Program-made: the position numbers and the translations under genes
Assembly (NCBI GenBank): GCA_910588015.1
Contig: CAJUOK010000015.1
Coordinates: 1 to 36,268, forward strand
Reading direction: 5' to 3'
From: an uncultured Christensenellaceae bacterium
GTDB taxonomy: Bacteria; Bacillota; Clostridia; Christensenellales; UBA3700
DNA: 36,268 nt
Shown: one piece after another, positions 26,020 through 35,090 of the stretch
How positions within the stretch are numbered: the first letter of the stretch is position 1
Layout: every line of letters begins with the position of its first letter
The notes under the pieces: model-generated
What the model was told of the DNA's origin: nothing
What the model saw: only the letters and a program-made list of their open reading frames with translations
Databases searched by the model: none

Positions 26020-27186
26020 GTGGAAGAAGTTTTGATAATAGGCGGAGGAGCAAGCGGACTTATGTGCGCCGTGTTGCTTGCCGAAAGCGGTCGTAAGGTC
26101 ACCGTTTTGGAGAAAAATGACAGAGTGGGCAAAAAGCTGCTCGCGACGGGCAACGGCAAATGCAATCTTACCAACGTCAATTTGTCCGTAAACGATTACA
26201 ATACGAATGCGGCGCGCGACGTTATAGAGGAATTTTCGCCGCAAAAAGTCGCGGAATTATTTAACAAGATGGGACTTCTCACAAAGACTGACGGAGAGGG
26301 CAGAGTTTATCCTTATAGCGAAAGCGCTAACACCGTGCTCAACGTGTTGATTTCGCGACTTAGAGAATACGGAGCGCAAACAGTATGCGACTGCGCCGTA
26401 ACCGCTCTTAATTATAAAAATAATAAGTGGATTGCAGTTACGTCCAAAGGCGAGTTCTCTGCCGATAAGGTAATATTTGCTTGCGGAAGCAATGCGACGA
26501 CGGGATACGACAGTCTCAAGATATTAAAAGATTTAGGTCACAAAGTCAAAGCGTTCTCATACGCTATCGCGCCGCTTAAGTGCGATTGCGTCAAAGGCGC
26601 GTCGGGCGTTAGGGCAAAAGTCTATGCGACGGTGTATATCAACGGACAAGCCGTTATGGGAGAAAGAGGCGAATTGCTTTTTAAAGACAACGCTCTATCC
26701 GGTATTTTGGCATTCAGACTGTCTTCGGCGATTGCTAGAAATCAAGATACAAAAGATTGCAAAGTCGTCATAGATTTCGTTCCCGATTTGGACGAATCGC
26801 AATTGAGCCAATTTATATATCGGAATTGCTCGGCGATGTCGCCTTTGGAGGGAATACTTCATAAGGCGTTGGCGTTTAACGTTGTCGCTACAACGCCAAT
26901 GGACAGGTCGCTTATAATGTCTCGCAAAAAGGCTGCCGATTTGGCGAAAGCGTGCAAGAATTTTCAAGTAGATATACTGGGGGTAGAATCCAAAAATCAC
27001 GCGCAGGTTGCTTGCGGAGGAGTGTCTGTCGACGAATTGGATATGAAGACTATGCAGTCCAAGTTGCGCGAAGGATTGTATTGCGTCGGCGAATGCGTTG
27101 ACGTGGACGGACTTTGCGGAGGTTTTAACTTGCATTGGGCTTGGGCAAGCGCGGCGGCGGCGTATAAGGATATAATAACCAAATGA
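26020..27186 (+). CDS. BaiN/HI0933-family NAD(P)/FAD-dependent oxidoreductase
   Basis: This 388-residue flavoprotein belongs to the YhiN/HI0933/BaiN family. Some members reduce unsaturated bile-acid intermediates, but most are uncharacterised. It has an N-terminal FAD-binding motif (IIGGGASGLMCA), the acidic VLEKN strand end, the family signature GKKLLATGNGKCNLTN, and the C-terminal LYCVGECVDVDGLCGGFNLHWAWASA signature that closes the FAD site. The start is a GTG at 26020 preceded by CGGAGG with a 7-base gap; the in-frame TTG 13 codons upstream overlaps the promoter -10 region and is rejected. The length is typical. Its stop overlaps the next start (ATGA), so the two are translationally coupled. 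Cytoplasmic; the substrate is unknown. Confidence 0.9.
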   Translation: MEEVLIIGGGASGLMCAVLLAESGRKVTVLEKNDRVGKKLLATGNGKCNLTNVNLSVNDYNTNAARDVIEEFSPQKVAELFNKMGLLTKTDGEGRVYPYSESANTVLNVLISRLREYGAQTVCDCAVTALNYKNNKWIAVTSKGEFSADKVIFACGSNATTGYDSLKILKDLGHKVKAFSYAIAPLKCDCVKGASGVRAKVYATVYINGQAVMGERGELLFKDNALSGILAFRLSSAIARNQDTKDCKVVIDFVPDLDESQLSQFIYRNCSAMSPLEGILHKALAFNVVATTPMDRSLIMSRKKAADLAKACKNFQVDILGVESKNHAQVACGGVSVDELDMKTMQSKLREGLYCVGECVDVDGLCGGFNLHWAWASAAAAYKDIITK

Positions 27187-28775
27187 TAAGAGTAGAGCAA
27201 ATAAAGTTGGCGGTCGGATATTCTCAAGACGATATGCAAAAGGCGTTGACGAAAGCATTGGGCGTAAGATTGGACCAAGTCAAAGATTATTGCATAATAA
27301 AGAAATCAATAGACAGCAGAGATAAAAGACAGATAAAATACGTTATGTCTTTCGCCGTCCAATTGAACGACGAGAAAAGATATTTAGCCAAACATTCCAA
27401 CGCAAAAGTATACGAAGCTCCGATTAGGAGCATCAACGGCATTTTGCCGGACAATATCCCTATGCCGTCTAAAAGACCCGTTGTGGTGGGATTGGGACCT
27501 GCGGGGCTGTTTGCCGCGCTTACTCTTGCCAAAGCGGGATTACGCCCTATAATTTTTGAGAGAGGTAAGAGCGTGGACGAGCGCGAAAAAAGCGTTGCGA
27601 ATTTTATTGAAACGCACGCGCTTGATACGCAAAGCAATCTGCAATTCGGAGAGGGCGGAGCAGGCACGTTTTCCGACGGCAAGTTGAATACGGGAACCAA
27701 TTCTTCGCTCATTTCCGCGGTGTTCGGCGAATTCGTTGAATTTGGCGCTCCTCAACAAATACTTTATGATTCAAAGCCGCATATAGGCACGGATAAACTG
27801 CGAGTCGTCGTCAAAAAAATGCGCGAGGAAATCGTCGCTTTGGGCGGCGAAGTCTATTTTGACAGCCAAGTCACGAATATAAGAACGGCTTCGTCAAAAA
27901 TTATAGGTTTGGATATTTCGACAAAGGATAGGGGACTTTGGAGCATAGATTGCGACTGCTGTATTTTAGCAATCGGACACAGCGCGCGCGACACCTTTGA
28001 AATGCTTGCGCAAAAAACGCTTATGGAACAAAAGCCGTTTTCCGTTGGAGTGCGCATAGAGCATCTTCAGAAATCAATCGATAGGGCGCAATACGGGGAC
28101 GTAAAAGGACTTCCCGCCGCAAACTATTCGCTGTCTTGTCATTTGGACAACGGACGTTCTTGTTATACTTTTTGTATGTGTCCGGGAGGTTACGTTATGC
28201 CGGCAACTTCTGAAGAGTACGCCGTTGTAACCAACGGTATGAGCTATTTTGCGCGCGACGGAATCAATGCAAACAGCGCGTTATTGGTGGGCGTTACGCC
28301 GCAGGATTTTAAGAGTTCCAATCCGTTGGCAGGCGTGGAATTTCAGCGCAAATACGAGAGATTGGCGTATGGAATTTCGCAGTCTTATAAGGCTCCGTGT
28401 CAGAGATTGGAAGACTTGCAACTCGGCAGAGCAAGCGACGGTTTCGGAGAGGTTAAGCCGACGTATCCTATAGGCGTTACGCCTGCCGATTTAAGAGCCT
28501 GCTTGCCCGATTACGTTGCCGACAGTATTATTCAAGCCGCCAACGTCTTTGACAAAAAGCTCAAGGGTTTTGCCGACAGGGACGCTCTTTTGACGGGAGT
28601 GGAGAGCCGTTCTTCAAGTCCCGTAAGAATACTTCGCAACGAAAAGGGAGATAGTTCTATAGAAGGACTTATGCCGTGCGGAGAGGGCGCGGGATATGCG
28701 GGAGGAATAACTTCGGCAAGCGTGGACGGGATTAATATCGCGCTTAAATACGTCTCAAAGCTTTTGCTCTCTTAA
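27183..28775 (+). CDS. COG2509-type NAD(P)/FAD-dependent dehydrogenase
   Basis: This 530-residue protein matches the uncharacterised FAD-dependent dehydrogenase family COG2509. It has an N-terminal ~80-residue domain (IRVEQIKLAV...ALGV) before the dinucleotide fold, then VVVGLGPAGLFAAL (about residues 97-110) and IIFERGKSVDER. The family signature FGEGGAGTFSDGKLNT follows, then a CMCPGGYVMPA loop and a C-terminal GEGAGYAGGITSASVDG motif at the FAD site. It begins inside the stop of the BaiN-like gene (4-base overlap). The two flavoproteins are therefore likely made in matched amounts and may share a substrate or redox partner; this is inferred from context only. No defect was seen. Cytoplasmic. 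Confidence 0.9.
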   Translation: MIRVEQIKLAVGYSQDDMQKALTKALGVRLDQVKDYCIIKKSIDSRDKRQIKYVMSFAVQLNDEKRYLAKHSNAKVYEAPIRSINGILPDNIPMPSKRPVVVGLGPAGLFAALTLAKAGLRPIIFERGKSVDEREKSVANFIETHALDTQSNLQFGEGGAGTFSDGKLNTGTNSSLISAVFGEFVEFGAPQQILYDSKPHIGTDKLRVVVKKMREEIVALGGEVYFDSQVTNIRTASSKIIGLDISTKDRGLWSIDCDCCILAIGHSARDTFEMLAQKTLMEQKPFSVGVRIEHLQKSIDRAQYGDVKGLPAANYSLSCHLDNGRSCYTFCMCPGGYVMPATSEEYAVVTNGMSYFARDGINANSALLVGVTPQDFKSSNPLAGVEFQRKYERLAYGISQSYKAPCQRLEDLQLGRASDGFGEVKPTYPIGVTPADLRACLPDYVADSIIQAANVFDKKLKGFADRDALLTGVESRSSSPVRILRNEKGDSSIEGLMPCGEGAGYAGGITSASVDGINIALKYVSKLLLS

Positions 28776-28800
28776 TTAAATAAATAGTATATTTAAATTA

Positions 28801-28829
28801 TTGTAATTTGATTTTCGTTATGCTATAAT
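28801..28829 (+). promoter_or_regulatory. Sigma-A-type promoter of the LRR protein gene
   Basis: TTGTAA (28801-28806), a 17-nt spacer and a perfect TATAAT (28824-28829) lie 72 bases before the ATG at 28902, leaving a leader of about 65 bases. No strong fold was noticed in the leader. Confidence 0.65.
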
Positions 28830-28901
28830 AGAAAAACGGAGATACGGAAACAATAAATAGAGTGTCTTCGCTATGTTAGGCTGAAAGTTTTTGAGGTAAA
28901 T

Positions 28902-30569
28902 ATGACAAATAAAACAAGACAGATAATCGTTGTAGTCGCAGTGTTCGCAATTGCGATAGCGTCTATAGGAACTATAATAGGACTTTTGTTCAATACGGGA
29001 CAAATGTCGGAGTATTCCGACGGGTTCAGATACGAGCTCAACGGTTCGAGAGCCACTATCACGGCATATGAAGGCAGCGACACAGAGGTTGTTGTCCCCG
29101 ATAAAGTTAGAGGAAATAGAGTCGTCGGAGTAAGTAAGGACGCATTCAAGTCGGGCGCGTCGTCGATAACGTCTATTAAATTCAATTGCACTTCGTCTGC
29201 GTTTGCATTTGCAAGCGAGGTGTTTAAGGAAATGACCGCGCTTAAAAAGGTCGTTTTACCGTCAAATCTTAAAGAAATTCCTACCGAAGCGTTCAGAGGT
29301 TGCAAAGCCTTGGAGAGCGTTATTATTCCCGACAGCGTGACCAAAATCGGAGAAAACGCTTTTAGAGAATGTACGTCTTTGGATTTTATTTATAAAAGCG
29401 AAAATTATTCTACCGAAGGTAGCTCGGCAATTAAAGACAACGCGGTGTATATGCCAAGCGGTTTGTTGGAAATAGGAGCTCACGCATTTGACGGATGCAC
29501 GGATATCGTCGAAATGTACTTTGCTAAAAGTTTGGAGAAAATAGGCGATTACGCATTCAATTCCTGTTCTAGACTCAGCGATTTGGAAGTGGAAGAAAAC
29601 TGCGAATTGACGAGTATAGGCGAGTGGGCATTTTACAACACGCTGCTTCGTTCTTTGGAGTCCGACCCGCTTTCTTTCCCAAATCTTGTGTCCATAGGAG
29701 CCAATGCATTTAAAAACGTCAGAACCAATTTTTCATACTTTGCATTGCCGTCTTCGCTTAAGAGCGTCGGCGCCAACGCGTTTGCCGATTGCACCTCGCT
29801 CAACAAAATCGTTATGGCGGAGGATATGAAAATAGAGAAGATGGAAGAAGGCGTTTTCGAAAACTGCTCTCAACTTACAAGCGTAACGTTGCCTTCCGGC
29901 ATAAAAGAGATTCCCGCAAAGACCTTTATGGGATGCTATAGATTGCTTTACAACAACGACTTCGTAATAGGCAAAGACGTCGAGACTATCGGCGACGGAG
30001 CTTTTGCGATTTATACGGGAAGAGGTTCGAGTACAAGCGTGACGACGTATTCCAGACACGTGCTGAAAGTTCACGAAGAAAACGAAAACTTTATTATTAC
30101 CAGACTTGAGGACAACAGAAGAGACGGCAATACGACTTCTACTTATCAACAAGGACTTTTGACTGACGTCGATGGCGAAACAGTGTATGCTTATTACGGT
30201 TCATACGACGCGTCGTCGACCAATTCTATGGGCAGAACTTTCAGATTTTTGGATGCCGAAGGTAATTATATTACAAGCATAAAGACGATTAAATCCTATG
30301 CTTTTGCAGGAGTTGATTTTGAATATATTCTACTTCCCACAACGATAACGGAAGTCGGAGACTATTTGTTTATGGGAAGCAAAATAGCGGTTTCTTACAC
30401 CTCCGCCGTCGGCTGGAAACTTACGAAATATTCATTCAGCAAGGTTGCCGAAAAAGACCCGGACGTCGAAGTGCTTTTGCTTAGTACGGCTGCGGGCGTT
30501 GAGGAGTTTTTGCAGACTCTCGGCGAATTCGGAATAGAGGCAAGAACATACAACGGCACTTTGCAATAA
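28902..30569 (+). CDS. Membrane-anchored BspA-type (LRR_5) leucine-rich repeat protein
   Basis: The 555-residue protein begins with an uncleaved-looking signal anchor (about residues 7-30, IIVVVAVFAIAIASIGTI), with no lipobox. Residues ~35-70 form a short beta region, then about nine LRR_5 units of the L-x-x-I-x-(I/L)P-x-S-(V/L)-x-x-I-G-x-x-A-F-x-x-C type run to about 540, such as VTKIGENAFRECTSL and LEKIGDYAFNSCSRL. BspA-type proteins face outward and often mediate adhesion in gut and oral bacteria; here that role is inferred. A site TTGAGG precedes the ATG. It is a single-gene unit with its own promoter and terminator, yet it continues the surface-protein theme of this locus. Confidence 0.92.
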   Translation: MTNKTRQIIVVVAVFAIAIASIGTIIGLLFNTGQMSEYSDGFRYELNGSRATITAYEGSDTEVVVPDKVRGNRVVGVSKDAFKSGASSITSIKFNCTSSAFAFASEVFKEMTALKKVVLPSNLKEIPTEAFRGCKALESVIIPDSVTKIGENAFRECTSLDFIYKSENYSTEGSSAIKDNAVYMPSGLLEIGAHAFDGCTDIVEMYFAKSLEKIGDYAFNSCSRLSDLEVEENCELTSIGEWAFYNTLLRSLESDPLSFPNLVSIGANAFKNVRTNFSYFALPSSLKSVGANAFADCTSLNKIVMAEDMKIEKMEEGVFENCSQLTSVTLPSGIKEIPAKTFMGCYRLLYNNDFVIGKDVETIGDGAFAIYTGRGSSTSVTTYSRHVLKVHEENENFIITRLEDNRRDGNTTSTYQQGLLTDVDGETVYAYYGSYDASSTNSMGRTFRFLDAEGNYITSIKTIKSYAFAGVDFEYILLPTTITEVGDYLFMGSKIAVSYTSAVGWKLTKYSFSKVAEKDPDVEVLLLSTAAGVEEFLQTLGEFGIEARTYNGTLQ

Positions 30570-30591
30570 TAATTAAGAACTCAATATATAG

Positions 30592-30622
30592 ATACGCTTC
30601 TTTGTCGAAGCGTATTTTTTTT
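30592..30622 (+). terminator. Rho-independent terminator of the LRR gene
   Basis: A perfect 9-bp stem (ATACGCTTC, loop TTTGTC, GAAGCGTAT) is followed by a run of T residues (30615-30622). Confidence 0.92.
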
Positions 30623-30671
30623 GTCATACATAAAACGTTTTGCATTGCCTATACTATGCTCGGAGGTCGAT

Positions 30672-31196
30672 ATGAAAGAGACAGGTATAGTAAGAAGAAT
30701 TGACGAACTGGGCAGAGTAGTAATACCCAAAGAATTGAGAAAAGTTCTCAAACTTAAAGAGGGCGAGTTGTTGGAAATTTTTACAAACGACAACGGCGAA
30801 CTCGTTTTCAAAAAATACAACGAAGTCGGCGCAACGCCCGAACAACTTGACGCTATAAGCAAGGTACTTTATAAAAATACCGGCAAAGAAGTCGCGATTT
30901 GCGACACTAGCAACATTTTGGCGCACGTCGGCGGCAAAGAGGGCTTACAGGGCGAAAATATAAGCGACGAGCTTTACGGCGTGCTTGACAATCGCCGCTC
31001 TAAACTTATCAAAGACAGAAGCGTACGTCTTGTTGACGAAATGGACTCTTGCAAGAGTTGCGAGCAATATATCGTGCCGTTGGTTAGCAGCGGTGACTTG
31101 TACGGCGGAATTATATTGTCCGCAGAAAAGTTGGGCGCGGTGGATATGGCTCTTTGCGACGCAATGGCAGGTTATCTGTCCTATAATATAGGCTGA
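30672..31196 (+). CDS. spoVT: Stage V sporulation protein T (SpoVT), AbrB-family transcription regulator
   Basis: The 174-residue protein is close in length to Bacillus SpoVT. It has an N-terminal AbrB/SpoVT swapped-hairpin DNA-binding domain (1-50: TGIVRRIDELGRVVIPKELR) and a C-terminal GAF-like domain (~60-174). In Bacillus SpoVT tunes forespore sigma-G-dependent genes and spore-coat formation. The start at 30672 is set by CGGAGG just upstream; an upstream in-frame ATG has no site and overlaps the preceding terminator. It is followed one base later by a SpoVB-like flippase gene and then a YabN/MazG gene, the same order as in Bacillus. That supports the name and suggests a sporulating, or formerly sporulating, host. 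No confident sigma-A promoter was found upstream; TATACT at 30650-30655 could be a -10. Confidence 0.93.
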   Translation: MKETGIVRRIDELGRVVIPKELRKVLKLKEGELLEIFTNDNGELVFKKYNEVGATPEQLDAISKVLYKNTGKEVAICDTSNILAHVGGKEGLQGENISDELYGVLDNRRSKLIKDRSVRLVDEMDSCKSCEQYIVPLVSSGDLYGGIILSAEKLGAVDMALCDAMAGYLSYNIG

Positions 31197-31197
31197 T

Positions 31198-32757
31198 ATG
31201 AAAAGCAGGACGATAGCGCAGGGCGCAATACTGCTTGCGGTATGTTCCATTGCGGCTAAATTGCTCGGCGGCGCATACCGCATCGCCCTTACCTATGTTT
31301 TTGGAGCGGAGGGAATAGGTTATTATCAACTTGTTTTTCCTTTTTTTGCGCTGTTGTTGGCGATTACAAGCAACGCGTTGCCGCTTACGCTTTCCAGACA
31401 GATATCAGCGGAAATCGCTAGCGACAGACAGGGCGCTGTTGGCAGAATAATAAAAAAAGCCTTGTTGTATGCGGCGTTTGCAGGCGCTATAGGCTCAATA
31501 GTCACGGTGGCGCTTTCAAAAACTATGGCGGGCGCGCAATCTAGAGCAGACGTATATATATGCTATATATCCATAGCTCCCGCAATAATTTTCGTAGCCT
31601 TGGCAGGAGTGTTCAAAGGCTGGTTTTTGGGACACGGCGATACGACTCCTTCGGGCGTTAGTCAAATTATAGAGGTAGTCGTCAAATTCGGTTTGGGACT
31701 ATATTTTGCGTGGGCTTTGATGCCGCGAGGTATTATGCAAGCCGTTGCGGGCGCGTTGATTGCCGTAAGCGTTAGCGAGTTTATTTCGTTGGCAATACTG
31801 TTTATATGGTATCTTATTTCGGCGAGAAACGAAATTTCACTGCCCAAACTTCCCACGCAGTTCAAGTTTTTTTCTGCGTTTGCGCCTATTGCCGCAAGCG
31901 GACTTATATTCCCTACGGTGGCGTTTATCGACAGCGTAATGGTCGTCAACTTGTTGATGAGAGGCGGCGTGAGCGACGCGGTAAGTCAATACGGAATATT
32001 GACAGGACCGGTGGCGTCCGTCATAAATATGCCGATAGTGTTGGCTATGTCTATATCCGTGGCAATAGTTCCTGCCGTGGCGAGTGCAATGGCGGGTTAC
32101 GACGTGGTTTCTATCAAACAAAAGACGGCGACTACTCTCAAAATGTGTATGATGATTGCAATGCCTTTTTTCTTGGGCGGAGCTATTATGGCAAGACAGG
32201 TCGTAGGCGTACTTTATCCGACGTTGAACGAAGGACACAGAGACCTTACGGCGTTTCTTCTCTCGCTGACTGCGATAAACGTTTTGCTACTGTCATTGCT
32301 TGAGGCTGTGGACGCGATTTTACAAGGATTGGGAAGGCTTCGTCCCGTGCTTATCAATATAGGCGTAGGCGGAGCGTTGAAAATATTGATAGAATTGATA
32401 TTTGTGCCCAAGTGGGGAATTGCGGCGAGCGCGATATCGTCCGTGGCGCTTTATCTGACGGCGTTTGTCCTCAACGGCGCTTATTACAATAAACTTGTGG
32501 GCAAAAATGCAAAACTCTTCAAAAGTATTAGTAAAATAGCTCTTTCGGGTGCTATAATGTCCTTGGCGATTTTGCCGAGCGCGTTTATTCGCAACGACAT
32601 ATGGGCATTGGTATACGCCGTATGCGTGGGCGCAATTGTTTACACGGCTTGTTTGCTCTTGATGAGAGCGGTCGAGCAAAAAGAAATGCAGATGTTGCCG
32701 CTCGGCAACAGACTTGCGCGGCTTTTGACAAAGTCGGGTTATTACAAGAGTCTTTGA
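31198..32757 (+). CDS. SpoVB/YabM-like polysaccharide (lipid-linked) flippase, MOP superfamily
   Basis: This 519-residue polytopic membrane protein has about 14 hydrophobic segments spread along its length. It belongs to the PST/MVF branch of the MOP exporters, which flip lipid-linked oligosaccharides; SpoVB and YabM are relatives. The N-terminus AKLLGGAYRIALTYVFGAEGIGYYQLVFPF is characteristic (the conserved 'lG..yri.l...lG.eGiGlYq' pattern). It starts one base after the spoVT stop, with no strong ribosome site of its own, so translation is probably coupled. The substrate (peptidoglycan precursor, spore polysaccharide or another glycolipid) cannot be decided from sequence. Its place between spoVT and the yabN-like gene mirrors Bacillus yabM. 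Confidence 0.88.
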   Translation: MKSRTIAQGAILLAVCSIAAKLLGGAYRIALTYVFGAEGIGYYQLVFPFFALLLAITSNALPLTLSRQISAEIASDRQGAVGRIIKKALLYAAFAGAIGSIVTVALSKTMAGAQSRADVYICYISIAPAIIFVALAGVFKGWFLGHGDTTPSGVSQIIEVVVKFGLGLYFAWALMPRGIMQAVAGALIAVSVSEFISLAILFIWYLISARNEISLPKLPTQFKFFSAFAPIAASGLIFPTVAFIDSVMVVNLLMRGGVSDAVSQYGILTGPVASVINMPIVLAMSISVAIVPAVASAMAGYDVVSIKQKTATTLKMCMMIAMPFFLGGAIMARQVVGVLYPTLNEGHRDLTAFLLSLTAINVLLLSLLEAVDAILQGLGRLRPVLINIGVGGALKILIELIFVPKWGIAASAISSVALYLTAFVLNGAYYNKLVGKNAKLFKSISKIALSGAIMSLAILPSAFIRNDIWALVYAVCVGAIVYTACLLLMRAVEQKEMQMLPLGNRLARLLTKSGYYKSL

Positions 32758-32787
32758 TTGAATAAAGATTCTCAAAAGGAGAGATAT

Positions 32788-34167
32788 ATGATAACTGTAG
32801 TGGCGCTTGGGTGCGCGGCAGGTCAGTTGACGCTGGCAGGCGCAGAAGCTATTGACAAAGCTGACAAAGTCTTTGTCAAAACGGCTTTGACGGATACATA
32901 CGATTATTTTAAGAATAAGGGGATAGACTGCGTTTCCCTTGATTTCATTTACGAGCAATCCAAAGATTTTGACGAACTAGACAATACTATTGCGCAATAT
33001 ATTTTGTCTCAACAAGGAGACGTTGCGTATTGCGTCAACGGAAGCGGTTATGAGGACAGGTCGGTAAGCCTATTGCAAGAAAAAACCGATATAAAGATAT
33101 TGCCGTCGGCTTCTTTTGCGCTGTGCGGCGGCAAAGCGGGCGTCGCTAATACGCTAATCAGTGCGTATGAACTTGTCGCGCTCAGAGGATTTAATTACGA
33201 TACCCGCGTCGCGCTGTGCGTCAGCGATATAGACAATGCGTATATTGCAGCCGAGGTCAAACTTGTCTTGCAAAACATCTTGGGCGACGAAGAAACCGCG
33301 TATTTCAACGGCAATAAAATATTTATCTATGAACTCGACAGACAAACTGCGTACGATTATGCGACGACATTGTATATACCTCCCAAAAATCTTGTTGAGA
33401 AGCAAAGATTTAATTTTGCCGATTTATATCAAATTATGCGTATTCTCCGCGGAGATAACGGCTGTCAGTGGGATAAGGCGCAAACGCATCAAAGTATCAG
33501 ACAAAACGCCGTAGAAGAGGCTTACGAACTTGTGGAGGCGATAAATAGCGACGATGTAGACAATATTATCGAAGAAAGCGGAGATTTGTTTTTGCAAAGC
33601 ATTTTTCATTGCGTGATAGCAGAAGACTGCGGCGAGTTTAGTTTGGAGGACTGCTTGAGCGGCATATGCCGAAAGCTTATCGACAGACATACGCATATAT
33701 TCGGCGACGTCGTCGCCAACACGCCCGAAGAGGCTCTCAAGGCTTGGGACAATGCAAAAGCCAAGGAAAAACATTATGTCTCGGCAAGCGATAAAATAGA
33801 TAAGATTGCAGGGGCTTTGCCTGCGCTGATGAGGGCTTATAAAGTGCAAAAGGCAGTCGGAAAAGTAGGCTTTGAGTTCGATGATTTTGAGCAGGTAATA
33901 GGCAAAATAAAAGAAGAGATAGAAGAGTTTTGCAAAGCAAAGACGGCAGACGAATTGGAAGACGAGGGCGGAGATATTCTCATTGCGGCAGTCAACGCTT
34001 TGAGATGGAAAAACGTCGAGCCGGAAATTGCGCTTTCGAGAGCTATTGACAAATTCGTTAAGAGATTTAAATACGTCGACGGCAAATGCAACGGCGATTT
34101 GCAGAGCAAAAGTCCCGAGGAGCTGAACGCGCTTTGGGAGGAGGCGAAAGTTGTTGCGAAAGATTGA
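32788..34167 (+). CDS. YabN-type protein: methylase-like N-domain fused to MazG nucleotide pyrophosphohydrolase
   Basis: The 459-residue protein joins a tetrapyrrole/SAM methylase-like domain (about 1-205) to a MazG domain (~215-459). MazG hydrolyses nucleoside triphosphates to monophosphates for housekeeping. MazG motifs are QWDKAQTHQSI, the metal-binding VEEAYELVEA...IIEESGDLFLQSIFH, and RHTHIFGD; a second MazG-like ExxE/EDEGGD half follows near the C-terminus (IKEEIEEF...DEGGDI). The usual C-P-W is C-Q-W. The methylase domain looks eroded: the glycine loop GxGPGD reads ALGCAAGQ. ATG 32788 is chosen for its AAAGGAGAG site; a TTG 10 codons upstream is rejected. It corresponds by position to Bacillus yabN. 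It is cytoplasmic and overlaps the dus gene by 17 bases. Confidence 0.9.
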   Translation: MITVVALGCAAGQLTLAGAEAIDKADKVFVKTALTDTYDYFKNKGIDCVSLDFIYEQSKDFDELDNTIAQYILSQQGDVAYCVNGSGYEDRSVSLLQEKTDIKILPSASFALCGGKAGVANTLISAYELVALRGFNYDTRVALCVSDIDNAYIAAEVKLVLQNILGDEETAYFNGNKIFIYELDRQTAYDYATTLYIPPKNLVEKQRFNFADLYQIMRILRGDNGCQWDKAQTHQSIRQNAVEEAYELVEAINSDDVDNIIEESGDLFLQSIFHCVIAEDCGEFSLEDCLSGICRKLIDRHTHIFGDVVANTPEEALKAWDNAKAKEKHYVSASDKIDKIAGALPALMRAYKVQKAVGKVGFEFDDFEQVIGKIKEEIEEFCKAKTADELEDEGGDILIAAVNALRWKNVEPEIALSRAIDKFVKRFKYVDGKCNGDLQSKSPEELNALWEEAKVVAKD

Positions 34168-35071
34168 GTTTAAAGGCATAGTTTTCGCTCCCATTGCAGG
34201 ATATAGCGACGTGGGCGCGCGTAAGGTGAGCGCTATGCGCGGCGCGGATATGACTTATACGGAGATGGTAAGCGCAAAAGGGTTGGTGTTCGGCAGCGAT
34301 AAGACGGAAGACCTATTGCGTACCACAGACAGCGAGAAAGTAAAATGCGTTCAGATTTTCGGCAGCGAACCTTATTATATATCTAAGGCAGTCGAGCATA
34401 AAGTTCTTGAGAAATTCGACGTAATAGATATAAATATGGGATGTCCCGTGCCCAAGATAGTTAAAAACGGCGAGGGAAGCGCATTGTTGGAAAATATATC
34501 TCTTGCGCAAGAAGTTGTCAAAGCAGCGAAAGTCGTAAGCAAGCCCGTCACGGTGAAATATAGAATCGGCGTGAGAGCCGATAGGATAATCGCCGTAGAT
34601 TTCGGCAAAGCAATGCAAGACGCAGGCGCCGCCGCTATCACGGTTCACGGTCGCACGCGGGAACAGATGTATTCGGGCAAGGCGGATTGGCAGGAGATAG
34701 CAAAGGTCAAAAACGCGGTTGACATACCCGTATTTGTCAATGGCGATATAGTAGACAAGACGAGTTATCGAGAAGCAATGCAGACGACAGGTTGCGATGG
34801 CGCGATGATAGCCAGAGGCGCGCTTGGCAACCCCAAGATTTTCAGTGTTTTGAAGGGAATAGAGTTGCAAGATTACTCCCTTAAGCAAGATATATTGACG
34901 CATCTCGACACTATGCTTGCTTTTCACAATCCTAATTTCGTCGCTTGTAATTTCAAAAAACAGCTTGCATATTATTGCAGAGGTATACGCGGCCAAAAAC
35001 AGATAAAACTCGACGCTTACGCTTGCAAGACTATCGACGATATAAGACTGGTAATCAACAGATATTTCTAG
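34151..35071 (+). CDS. tRNA-dihydrouridine synthase (Dus family)
   Basis: The 306-residue FMN enzyme reduces specific uridines in tRNA to dihydrouridine. It shows the TIM-barrel start APIAGYSD (family APMAGVTD), VQIFGSEP, the catalytic-loop INMGCPVPKIVKNGEGSALL with Cys98 as general acid, VKYRIG, TVHGRTREQMYSGKADW, VFVNGDI and MIARGALGNP, all expected. It begins with TTG at 34151 (a second TTG follows at 34154), served by GGAGGAGG at 34138-34145 and overlapping the end of the mazG gene. The length is slightly short for DusB, and the C-terminal helical domain appears compact. The subtype (DusB-like is most likely) is inferred. In Bacillus the yabN gene is followed by yabO/yabP instead. Confidence 0.92.
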   Translation: MLRKIEFKGIVFAPIAGYSDVGARKVSAMRGADMTYTEMVSAKGLVFGSDKTEDLLRTTDSEKVKCVQIFGSEPYYISKAVEHKVLEKFDVIDINMGCPVPKIVKNGEGSALLENISLAQEVVKAAKVVSKPVTVKYRIGVRADRIIAVDFGKAMQDAGAAAITVHGRTREQMYSGKADWQEIAKVKNAVDIPVFVNGDIVDKTSYREAMQTTGCDGAMIARGALGNPKIFSVLKGIELQDYSLKQDILTHLDTMLAFHNPNFVACNFKKQLAYYCRGIRGQKQIKLDAYACKTIDDIRLVINRYF

Positions 35072-35090
35072 TACACGGAGACTTGACATA

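Noticed and set aside
30625..30656. Sigma-G-type forespore promoter for spoVT
   Set aside because: CATAC and CTATACTA are suggestive, but the spacing and consensus matches are too poor to call.
31806..32303. 165-codon plus-strand frame inside the flippase gene
   Set aside because: It lies in another frame of a clear membrane-protein gene, has no family resemblance and has no ribosome site.
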